Part shown: piece after piece, positions 45,236 through 52,301 of the stretch
Position numbering within the stretch: position 1 is the first letter of the stretch
How the letters are laid out: each line of letters begins with the position of its first letter
Assembly (NCBI GenBank): GCA_910583525.1
Contig: CAJTXL010000021.1
Span: 1-55,028 of the forward strand
Origin: an uncultured Muribaculaceae bacterium
Lineage (GTDB): Bacteria > Bacteroidota > Bacteroidia > Bacteroidales > Muribaculaceae
DNA length: 55,028 bases
Reading direction: 5' to 3'
Notes under the pieces: generated by a model
Told to the model about the DNA's origin: nothing
Databases searched by the model: none
The model's input: the letters and a program-made list of their open reading frames with translations, nothing else
Translations under genes and position numbers: made by a program

Positions 45236-46018
45236 ATGATTTATCTTAAAACACCGGAAGAAATCGAAACCATGCGCGCCGCTACCACCCTGGTGTCGCA
45301 GACACTCGGCGAAGTGGCACGCTGGATAGAACCCGGAGTAAGCACACGCAAGCTTGACACCATTGCCCGGGAGTTCATCCTGGACAATGGCGGCAAGCCA
45401 GCATGCCTCGGCTACGAAGGATTTCCCGGTACGCTCTGCATCGAAGTCAACGAGACCGTGGTGCACGGCTTCCCCTCCGACCGCATCCTTGTCGACGGCG
45501 ACATTGTCGGCATCGACACCGTGGTCGAGAAAGACGGTTTCATGGGCGACTCGTGCTATACTTTCGCCGTAGGCACAATCTCGCCCGAGAAAAAAGCCCT
45601 CTGCCGCACCACACGCGAGGCACTCTACGTAGGCATCGAAGCCGCAAAGCCCGGTGCACGCGTAGGCGACATCTCCAATGCCGTCCAGACCTACTGCGAA
45701 CGCCGCAACTACTCGATAGTGCGCGAAATGACAGGCCACGGCATCGGACGCAAAATGCACGAAGCCCCCGAAGTGCCCAACTACGGTCGCCGGGGAATCG
45801 GCCCTCGCCTCCAGAACGGCATGTGCATCTGCATAGAACCGATGGTGAACATGGGCAGCCGCAACATAGTGATATCGCCCGACGGGTGGCAATGCCGCAC
45901 ACGCGACAACAAACCTTCGGCACACTATGAGCACACCCTCGCTTTCATCGGCGACAAAGCAGAAGTACTCACCACATTCGACTATATCCATCAGGCGATA
46001 ACAGATAAATTTATTTGA
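45236..46018 (+). CDS. map: Methionine aminopeptidase, type I
   Basis: MetAP removes the initiator methionine after deformylation. The 260-residue protein has the metal ligands in the pita-bread fold: Asp of IVGIDTVV and Asp of GDSCYTF, His in GHGIGRKMHE, Glu in IEPMVN and a final Glu near AHYEHTLAF. No N-terminal zinc-finger domain, so it is the short bacterial type. infA follows after 10 nt, coupling start-codon processing to the ribosomal operon. Confidence 0.97.
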   Translation: MIYLKTPEEIETMRAATTLVSQTLGEVARWIEPGVSTRKLDTIAREFILDNGGKPACLGYEGFPGTLCIEVNETVVHGFPSDRILVDGDIVGIDTVVEKDGFMGDSCYTFAVGTISPEKKALCRTTREALYVGIEAAKPGARVGDISNAVQTYCERRNYSIVREMTGHGIGRKMHEAPEVPNYGRRGIGPRLQNGMCICIEPMVNMGSRNIVISPDGWQCRTRDNKPSAHYEHTLAFIGDKAEVLTTFDYIHQAITDKFI

Positions 46019-46028
46019 CAACCAATCT

Positions 46029-46247
46029 ATGGCAAAACAATCAGCAATCGAACAGGACGGGACCATCGTCGAGGCGCTGTCGAACGCAATGTTCCGCGTC
46101 GAACTTGAAAACGGCCACGAAATCACCGCCCATATCTCCGGCAAAATGAGGATGCACTACATCAAAATCCTCCCCGGCGATAAAGTGCGTGTCGAGATGT
46201 CGCCCTACGACCTATCCAAAGGACGTATTGCTTTCCGCTATAAATAA
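46029..46247 (+). CDS. infA: Translation initiation factor IF-1
   Basis: IF-1 occupies the 30S A site during initiation. The 72-residue OB-fold protein has MAKQSAIEQDGTIVEAL, NAMFRVELENGHEITAHISGK and the end SPYDLSKGRIAFRYK, all conserved. rpmJ lies 18 nt downstream. Confidence 0.98.
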   Translation: MAKQSAIEQDGTIVEALSNAMFRVELENGHEITAHISGKMRMHYIKILPGDKVRVEMSPYDLSKGRIAFRYK

Positions 46248-46265
46248 TCGAAAAAACTAAAAGAT

Positions 46266-46382
46266 ATGAAAGTAAGAGCTTCCGTCAAGAAACGCACTCC
46301 CGACAGCAAAATCGTCCGCCGAAAAGGACGACTCTACGTCATCAACAAAAAAAATCCCAAGTACAAACAACGTCAAGGATAA
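46266..46382 (+). CDS. rpmJ: 50S ribosomal protein L36, cysteine-free form
   Basis: A 38-residue gene starting MKVRASVKKRTPDSKIVRRKG and ending PKYKQRQG. L36 normally has a C-C-C-H zinc ribbon; here the cysteine positions are replaced (KKRTPDSK and VINKKNPKY), so this is the zinc-free type. The conserved basic pattern and place between infA and rpsM make the call firm. rpsM follows after 38 nt. Confidence 0.96.
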   Translation: MKVRASVKKRTPDSKIVRRKGRLYVINKKNPKYKQRQG

Positions 46383-46420
46383 TTCAATTATTTTTGAATA
46401 AACAATAAGCTGACACAAAC

Positions 46421-46801
46421 ATGGCAGTACGTATAGTGGGAGTCGACCTCCCCCAGAACAAAAGAGGTGAAATCGCCTTGACATACATCTTCGGCATCGG
46501 CCGGAGCGCCGCCAAAACGATACTCGACAAAGCAGGCATCGATGTGAACATCAAAGTCAAAGACTGGACTGACGACCAGGCCGCAAAAGTCCGTGAGATA
46601 ATAGGCTCAGACTACAAAGTCGAAGGCGACCTCCGCAGCGAAATCCAGCTCAACATCAAACGCCTTATGGATATCGGCTGCTACCGCGGCATCCGTCACC
46701 GCAACGGCCTCCCCGTGCGCGGACAAAGCACAAAGAACAACGCACGCACCCGAAAAGGCCGCAAGAAAACCGTTGCTAACAAGAAGAAAGCTACTAAATA
46801 A
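46421..46801 (+). CDS. rpsM: 30S ribosomal protein S13
   Basis: S13 is in the 30S head and contacts L5 and tRNA. The 126-residue protein begins MAVRIVGVDLPQNKRGEIAL and has YIFGIGRSAAKTIL, DIGCYRGIRHRNGLPVRGQ and a basic C-terminal tail. rpsK follows after 9 nt. Confidence 0.98.
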   Translation: MAVRIVGVDLPQNKRGEIALTYIFGIGRSAAKTILDKAGIDVNIKVKDWTDDQAAKVREIIGSDYKVEGDLRSEIQLNIKRLMDIGCYRGIRHRNGLPVRGQSTKNNARTRKGRKKTVANKKKATK

Positions 46802-46810
46802 TAAATCAAC

Positions 46811-47200
46811 ATGGCAAAAAAAACAGTCGCAGCTAAGAAGAGAAACGTCAAAGTCGGCGCAGAAGGCCAGCTTCACGTTCATTCATCTTTCAACAACATC
46901 ATCGTTTGCCTTGCCAATAGCGAAGGACAAGTCATCTCATGGTCATCGGCCGGCAAGATGGGTTTCCGTGGCTCGAAGAAAAACACACCCTATGCAGCAC
47001 AGATGGCAGCACAGGACTGTGCCAAGGTCGCCTATGACCTCGGTCTCCGCAAAGTGAAGGCATACCTCAAAGGCCCCGGAAACGGACGCGAATCGGCTGT
47101 CCGCACAATCGACGGCGCAGGCATCAAAGTGACCGAAATCATCGACGTCACTCCGCTGCCCCACAATGGCTGTCGTCCTCCCAAAAGAAGAAGGGTATAA
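46811..47200 (+). CDS. rpsK: 30S ribosomal protein S11
   Basis: S11 is on the 30S platform at the mRNA exit. The 129-residue protein has HVHSSFNNIIVCLANSEGQVI, the GSKKNTPYAAQMAAQDC segment and the C-terminal DVTPLPHNGCRPPKRRRV. A 294-nt non-coding gap follows before rpsD. Confidence 0.98.
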   Translation: MAKKTVAAKKRNVKVGAEGQLHVHSSFNNIIVCLANSEGQVISWSSAGKMGFRGSKKNTPYAAQMAAQDCAKVAYDLGLRKVKAYLKGPGNGRESAVRTIDGAGIKVTEIIDVTPLPHNGCRPPKRRRV

Positions 47201-47494
47201 AATCAGTGAGGCAAGCCGCCGCTACAAGCAATGGCGGCAGCCGACTCTACTTTCACTTTTAGTATATAAACCAAACAACAAACACTTCGGGTAAGCCCGT
47301 CCCGGCCGGCAAGCCAGTGCCGGCGACAGCGGGAAGGCGATAAAAGGCTGCCGCAGCCATCATCCGATGGCAACATGCACTCCAAAGGCGAATAGACCAT
47401 ATTTCAGTCACCTCTCTATGGTCGCGGCTGCGCCGGAAGAATGCCGCACCTAAGACAACGCCGGGCAAACCCCGATAAACTGATTTTTACTACA
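47201..47494 (+). ncRNA. Structured rpsD leader, candidate S4-binding regulatory RNA
   Basis: This 294-nt gap between rpsK and rpsD holds no gene I accept, but several hairpins: GACCATA/TATGGTC (47395-47401 and 47417-47423), GCGGC/GCCGC (47424-47428 and 47443-47447), CCATC-ATCC-GATGG near 47367-47380 and a GC-rich CCGGC/GCCGG stem near 47311-47330. Elsewhere in bacteria S4 binds an mRNA leader to repress the alpha operon. The size and density of structure suggest a regulatory RNA. Function is inferred; no known leader family was matched. Confidence 0.5.
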
Positions 47495-48100
47495 ATGGCA
47501 AGATATACAGGTCCCAAGACCAAAATAGCCCGTAAATTCGGCGAACCCATCTTCGGCGAAGACAAAGTACTCGCACGCCGCAACTTCCCCCCGGGCCAGC
47601 ACGGCGCCAACAAACGCCGCAAAACCTCCGAGTACGGTGTACAGCTCCGCGAAAAGCAGAAAGCCAAATACACCTACGGAGTGCTCGAGCGCCAGTTCCG
47701 CAACCTTTTCGAGAAAGCTTCGCGCCTCAAAGGTATCACCGGTGAAATCCTTCTCCAGCTTCTCGAAGGCCGTCTCGACAACGTCGTTTACCGCCTCGGC
47801 ATAGCCCCCACACGTGCTGCCGCACGTCAGCTGGTGCTCCACCGCCACATCATTGTCAACGGTGCCGTAGTGAACATTCCCTCCTACGCAGTCAAGCCCG
47901 GCGACGTAATCGGTGTGCGCGAACGCAGCAAATCGCTCGAAGTAATCGCCGACGCCCTCGCAGGCTTCAACCACAGCAAATATCCCTGGATTGAATGGGA
48001 CGAAGCCACCAAGAGCGGCAAGTTCCTCCACGTGCCCGCACGCGAAGACATCCCCGAGAACATCAAGGAGCAGCTGATTGTCGAGCTCTACTCTAAGTAA
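47495..48100 (+). CDS. rpsD: 30S ribosomal protein S4
   Basis: S4 starts 30S assembly and is a fidelity protein. The ATG at 47495 gives 201 residues beginning MARYTGPKTKIARKFGE. It contains FPPGQHGANKRRKTSEYGVQL and the S4 RNA-binding motif LEGRLDNVVYRLGIAPTRA...HRHIIVNG. No cysteines at the N-terminus, so a zinc-free S4. An upstream in-frame extension to 47441 is rejected as leader RNA. rpoA follows after 22 nt. Confidence 0.98.
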   Translation: MARYTGPKTKIARKFGEPIFGEDKVLARRNFPPGQHGANKRRKTSEYGVQLREKQKAKYTYGVLERQFRNLFEKASRLKGITGEILLQLLEGRLDNVVYRLGIAPTRAAARQLVLHRHIIVNGAVVNIPSYAVKPGDVIGVRERSKSLEVIADALAGFNHSKYPWIEWDEATKSGKFLHVPAREDIPENIKEQLIVELYSK

Positions 48101-48122
48101 TAATATCCAAATCAAAAGGTCC

Positions 48123-49115
48123 ATGGCTATATTAGCATTCCAAAAACCTGAAGAGGTAATAATGGTAGAAGCCGGCAACTTCTACGGCAAATTCGAGTTC
48201 AAGCCTTTGGAACCCGGCTATGGCATCACCGTGGGCAACGCCCTCCGTCGCGTGCTGCTTTCGTCACTCGAAGGCTTCGCGATTTCGTCGATAAAAATCG
48301 ACGGCGTTAAAAGCGAATTCGATGCCGTGCCCGGCGTAAAGGAAGATGTCACAAACATCATCCTCAATCTCAAGCAGGTCGACCTCAAGCAAAAGGTCGA
48401 AGACACAGAATTTGAGCGCGCCACCATTACCGTTTCAGGTAAAGAAGTGTTCACGGCCGGCGACATTGCCAAGGCTCTCACGGGATTCGAGGTCATGAAT
48501 CCCGACCTGGCGATATGTCATTTGGATCACGACGCAAGTTTCACAATCGTACTGACCATCAACAAAGGGCGCGGATGGGTGCCGGCTGAGGAAAATGTAA
48601 CACCTCAGGACGACATCAACACCATCGCAATCGACTCCATCTACACCCCTATCAAGAACGTCAAATACACAGTCGAAAACTACCGCGTAGACCAGAAAAC
48701 CGACTACGACAAACTTACCCTCGAGATAAGCACCAACGGCTCCATCCTGCCAAAGGATGCTGTCAAAGAAGCTGCAAAAATACTGATTTATCACTTCATG
48801 CTCTTCTCTGACGAGAAAATTACCCTCGAAACATCCGAACCCGACCCGGGCGAGGAATTCGACGAAGAAGTGCTCCACATGCGACAGCTCCTCAAATCGA
48901 AGCTTGTCGACATGCAGCTCTCCGTGCGCGCTCTCAACTGCCTAAAGAGCGCCGAGGTAGAAACTCTCGCCGAACTGGTGGTATTCAACAAAACCGATTT
49001 GCTCAAATTCCGCAACTTCGGCAAAAAGTCCCTCGTCGAGCTCGAAAGTCTCCTTACGAGCCTGAACCTTTCGTTCGGCATGGACATCTCAAAGTACAAA
49101 CTCGATAAAGAATAA
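48123..49115 (+). CDS. rpoA: DNA-directed RNA polymerase subunit alpha
   Basis: Alpha dimerises to nucleate RNA polymerase and binds UP elements and activators. The ATG at 48123 gives 330 residues starting MAILAFQKPEEV. The N-terminal domain holds EPGYGITVGNALRRVLLSSLEG. The C-terminal domain holds LVDMQLSVRALNCLKSAEVETLAEL and FGKKSLVELESLL. A linker of about 15 acidic residues (SEPDPGEEFDEE) joins the domains. It follows rpsD in the alpha operon; rplQ is 6 nt downstream. Confidence 0.99.
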   Translation: MAILAFQKPEEVIMVEAGNFYGKFEFKPLEPGYGITVGNALRRVLLSSLEGFAISSIKIDGVKSEFDAVPGVKEDVTNIILNLKQVDLKQKVEDTEFERATITVSGKEVFTAGDIAKALTGFEVMNPDLAICHLDHDASFTIVLTINKGRGWVPAEENVTPQDDINTIAIDSIYTPIKNVKYTVENYRVDQKTDYDKLTLEISTNGSILPKDAVKEAAKILIYHFMLFSDEKITLETSEPDPGEEFDEEVLHMRQLLKSKLVDMQLSVRALNCLKSAEVETLAELVVFNKTDLLKFRNFGKKSLVELESLLTSLNLSFGMDISKYKLDKE

Positions 49116-49121
49116 TCAACG

Positions 49122-49625
49122 ATGAGACACAATAAAAAATTCAATCACCTTGGCCGCAAAAAAGCACATCGTGCCTCGCTGCTCGCCAATATGACCATCT
49201 CGCTCATCTTCCACAAGCGCATCAACACAACGGTGGCAAAGGCTAAAGCACTCCGCATGTACGCCGAACCCATCATCAACCGCGCCAAAGAAGACACAAT
49301 GGCCAACCGCCGTCTTGTCTTCAGCTATCTCCAGAACAAAGAGGCTGTCAAAATCCTCTTTCAGGACATAGCCGAAAAAATCGCCAACCGCCCCGGCGGA
49401 TACACCCGCATCCTCAAGACAGGCAACCGCCTTGGCGACAACGCCGCAACATGCTTCATCGAACTGGTCGACTACAACGAGGCCATGCTCAAAGACAGCA
49501 AAGAAACAAAGGCAAAGACACGCCGTTCACGCCGCAAATCAGCCGCTCCTGCCGCTGAAGCCGCTCCCGAGAACCCCGTGGCCGAAGCTGCTGCCGAAGA
49601 AAAAGAACTTCCTGCCGCAGAATAA
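49122..49625 (+). CDS. rplQ: 50S ribosomal protein L17
   Basis: L17 lies near the tunnel exit. The 167-residue protein begins MRHNKKFNHLGRKKAHR and contains ALLANM-like RASLLANMTISL and YTRILKTGNRLGDNAATCFIELVD. It has a 40-residue Ala/Glu/Lys-rich C-terminal extension (about 125-167) beyond the E. coli length, which is common in Bacteroidota. It is the last gene of the cluster, ended by a strong terminator. Confidence 0.98.
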   Translation: MRHNKKFNHLGRKKAHRASLLANMTISLIFHKRINTTVAKAKALRMYAEPIINRAKEDTMANRRLVFSYLQNKEAVKILFQDIAEKIANRPGGYTRILKTGNRLGDNAATCFIELVDYNEAMLKDSKETKAKTRRSRRKSAAPAAEAAPENPVAEAAAEEKELPAAE

Positions 49626-49646
49626 GCCTTTGGCTCAACATAACGA

Positions 49647-49689
49647 CGAAAGAAGATGCGCCCTCGAAGGTGCGTCTTCTTTCGTTTTT
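49647..49689 (+). terminator. Terminator after rplQ
   Basis: A 16-bp stem pairs 49647-49662 with 49669-49684 (two G-T pairs, 6-nt loop CTCGAA) and is followed by TTTTT. It ends the long ribosomal transcript. Confidence 0.96.
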
Positions 49690-49706
49690 AAACAAGCTCT
49701 TATACA

Positions 49707-49738
49707 TTTGGCATTCTCGCCCCGAAACATTATTTTTG
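49707..49738 (+). promoter_or_regulatory. Promoter of the carbonic anhydrase gene
   Basis: TTTG (49707-49710) and TATTTTTG (49731-49738) with 20-nt spacing match the Bacteroidales consensus. It lies between the rplQ terminator and the ATG at 49758. Confidence 0.85.
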
Positions 49739-49757
49739 CGTCAAAAATCAGCATGCT

Positions 49758-50297
49758 ATGATTGAAGAAATACTCAGGCACAACCGCGAATTCGTGGCAT
49801 CGCGTGCATATGAGCGCTATGCGACATCGAAATACCCCGACAAGCGCATCGCCATAGTCACATGTATGGACACCAGGCTTGTCGAACTGCTGCCGGCCGC
49901 GCTCGGCGTCCGCAACGGCGACGTCAAAATCATAAAGAACGCCGGCGCAACAATAACCAACCCCTTCGACTCGACGATGCGCTCGCTCCTTGTCGCCGTC
50001 TACGAACTCGGAGTAGACGAAATCATGATTATCGGGCACACCGGCTGCGGCGTGCAGGGCATGGACGCTTCGCATATGCTCGGACTTATGCGCGAGCGTG
50101 GCATCGACGAAGAACACATCTCGCTCATGCGGCATTGCGGCATCGACCTCGACCGGTGGCTGCACGGTTTCGATGACACCTCCGCAGCCATTGCCGAGAC
50201 TGTCGACCTTGTGCGCAACCATCCGCTTATGCCTTCAGATGTCCGCGTGGCCGGATATATAATGGACTCTGAAACAGGAGCCCTTGCCACTATCTGA
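49758..50297 (+). CDS. Beta-carbonic anhydrase
   Basis: A cytoplasmic zinc enzyme interconverting CO2 and bicarbonate. The 179-residue protein has zinc ligands C36, H94 and C97 in CMDTR and HTGCG, with D38 and R40 as the catalytic dyad. It is a short, plant/beta-class type (minimal alpha/beta domain). It has its own promoter; the next gene, a TIR protein, also appears to have one. Confidence 0.93.
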   Translation: MIEEILRHNREFVASRAYERYATSKYPDKRIAIVTCMDTRLVELLPAALGVRNGDVKIIKNAGATITNPFDSTMRSLLVAVYELGVDEIMIIGHTGCGVQGMDASHMLGLMRERGIDEEHISLMRHCGIDLDRWLHGFDDTSAAIAETVDLVRNHPLMPSDVRVAGYIMDSETGALATI

Positions 50298-50370
50298 CAA
50301 AACGGGCCGATGTAGACAAACTGTCGAAAACTTTAGTTCGGTCTGTTCGTCAAAAGCCTGGCAAAATCAC

Positions 50371-50400
50371 TATTTTTGCATTGAAGTCAAGATGACTTCA
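50371..50400 (+). promoter_or_regulatory. -7 box and palindrome before the TIR gene
   Basis: TATTTTTG (50371-50378) fits the Bacteroidales -7 box; no good -33 TTTG is at the right distance. Four nucleotides downstream, TGAAGTCA (50382-50389) and TGACTTCA (50393-50400) form an 8-bp perfect inverted repeat with a 3-nt spacer. In the mRNA this would be a hairpin at the very 5' end; as DNA it could be an operator. The ATG is 17 nt further on. Confidence 0.55.
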
Positions 50401-50417
50401 TTGTTAATCATATAAAA

Positions 50418-52298
50418 ATGGCCCGATACGACATATTTATTTCTTACCGGCGTGAAGGCGGCTATGAGACGGCACTTCCGATTGCCGAAAAACTGCGAGC
50501 CGCTGGTTACCGGGTGTTCTTCGACCTTGAGAGCATGAACGCCGGCAAATTCAACGAACAGCTGTTGTCGGTGATTGACGGGTGCAAAGACTTCATCCTG
50601 GTACTTCCGCCCCGAGCCCTCGAGCGCTGCTCCAGTCCTGATGATTGGGTGCGCCGCGAAGTGGAAGAAGCTTTGAGCCGGCGCAAAAATATAATACCCG
50701 TCATGCTCAGAGGCTTCGATTGGCCGTCGGAACTGCCCGAAAGTATGGCCGAGCTGCCAATGTACCAGGCCGTATCGGCCTCGGCTCCTGAATATTTCGA
50801 CATGTCGGTCAAGCGCCTGGTGTCATATCTCAAAAGCCGTCCGCACCGTTTTGTGCGCAAGACGCTGTTGCCGCTTGCCGTCGTGGCTATCATCGTGGCT
50901 GTTGTAGGCTTGGCATGTTATTTGGGCCTGCGATGGACGGCGACACCTTTCTTGAAAGAGGTCGCATCGTATGAAACCTATGCCTTGGGCGTAATACACG
51001 AGATGGGGCAGGCAAACGAGTCGTTCAGGCAGCATTGGGACGAATATATCGGACAGAGGCAGGCGGTAGATGTATCCCGTCGGGAGCGTCTCGACAGAGA
51101 CTTCATAGAAAGCATCGATGCCCACTACATCCCCATGGTCGAGTCGGCCGCAGCGAAGTTCACGGCTAAATTCAGCGATTTTTCGGCTTATGAAAGGTGG
51201 ATGCTCGGCATGTATGATGTCGACCCTCAAGATATAAGCGCCATTGCACTTTTGGTGGCGGCCGATGAAGAAGAAATCGTGTCGAACATGAAATCTGTAG
51301 GGCAGAGGGTTTCAGACGGCTTCTTGAACCCTACTGTGGTGAAGTCTGTCAACGGCTCTTTTGAAATCGGACGGGCAAGTCTCAACGTGTCTTACTACTC
51401 ATTTCTTGCAGAAATGGCAAAGCTCCCGTCGAGGGCTGTAGGCAGTTTTGAAGAGATTGGCAACCATTGGACATTGTTCCCGTCAGGAGTGCCCCTCAAC
51501 CTGCCGTCGAAAGAATATGAGGCCATGGCAGTGCGGGAAACAAACCGCATGGAGCAACTTATAAATACTTTTGCGTCGAGCATAAACGCCACAGACATTG
51601 AAGTCGCAGCCTTGGAAGAACGTCTCGACAGCCTCGACGGTAAAATTTCGAACCGACAGCCTTCGGTGGATGAAGTGGAGCAGCGCAAGAAGCATATAGC
51701 GCAGCTCGGAAAGGATGTCGAGGCTTCTGCTGCAAAACTTGACGAAGCCAAGAAGTCCGTATTGGAGATATATGAAAGGATAAAGGAAAAAGATAGATTA
51801 GACCCGTCTGACGACCAATATCTGAAGTGGGGCAAAATCGTCCATTTTGCGACATTTATGGGAAAGGTCGCCGCGGACCGCCCCGTTCAGCTCGCCCAAG
51901 GCTACGAATCGCCGTTAGATATCGACGATATATCCGGGTATCTTTTTGGGATGCTCGACAGCTATGTGGCCGCGCATCCCGATGCCATTACATATGTGCC
52001 GTCGGTAAAGGCATTCTATAAAGACGTGGCAAACGGTCTCCGGCCGCTTTCAGGGCTTGTTGTCATGGGCTTTCAGGGCGGAGACCATCCTGTGTATGAA
52101 GCCGGCGACATAATCGTTGAGCGTAACGGGCACGATAGATTGTTCTCGTCGGACGATTTGACTGAAGCCTGCAAAGATAACCGTCTTGGCACCGTAGGCC
52201 TTCTGCGCCTCGAGGGCGGACACCTCAAAAAAGTTGAAACCGAGATGCCTGTCACGTCAGTGCTTACAGGTACTTTGCCTCTCAAAAACACCATTTGA
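50418..52298 (+). CDS. TIR-domain transmembrane protein with coiled coil and PDZ-like C-terminus
   Basis: A 626-residue protein with an unusual layout. Residues 1-140 form a TIR domain: YDIFISYRREGGYETA (betaA, BB-loop side), RVFFDLESMNAGKF, FILVLPPRALERC, DDWVRREVEEAL with W77 and the candidate catalytic E81, and IIPVMLRGFDWP. A strong membrane span follows at about 149-171 after the basic RFVRK, so TIR is predicted to be cytoplasmic. The outer part (172-626) has helical regions, a coiled coil at about 395-470 and a PDZ-like domain at about 545-620 (GLVVMGFQGG, YEAGDIIVERNG, VGLLRLEGG). Bacterial TIR domains often make or cleave NAD-derived signals in phage defence. Whether this one is active is inference. 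mutL starts 3 nt downstream. Confidence 0.85.
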   Translation: MARYDIFISYRREGGYETALPIAEKLRAAGYRVFFDLESMNAGKFNEQLLSVIDGCKDFILVLPPRALERCSSPDDWVRREVEEALSRRKNIIPVMLRGFDWPSELPESMAELPMYQAVSASAPEYFDMSVKRLVSYLKSRPHRFVRKTLLPLAVVAIIVAVVGLACYLGLRWTATPFLKEVASYETYALGVIHEMGQANESFRQHWDEYIGQRQAVDVSRRERLDRDFIESIDAHYIPMVESAAAKFTAKFSDFSAYERWMLGMYDVDPQDISAIALLVAADEEEIVSNMKSVGQRVSDGFLNPTVVKSVNGSFEIGRASLNVSYYSFLAEMAKLPSRAVGSFEEIGNHWTLFPSGVPLNLPSKEYEAMAVRETNRMEQLINTFASSINATDIEVAALEERLDSLDGKISNRQPSVDEVEQRKKHIAQLGKDVEASAAKLDEAKKSVLEIYERIKEKDRLDPSDDQYLKWGKIVHFATFMGKVAADRPVQLAQGYESPLDIDDISGYLFGMLDSYVAAHPDAITYVPSVKAFYKDVANGLRPLSGLVVMGFQGGDHPVYEAGDIIVERNGHDRLFSSDDLTEACKDNRLGTVGLLRLEGGHLKKVETEMPVTSVLTGTLPLKNTI

Positions 52299-52301
52299 CA
52301 A

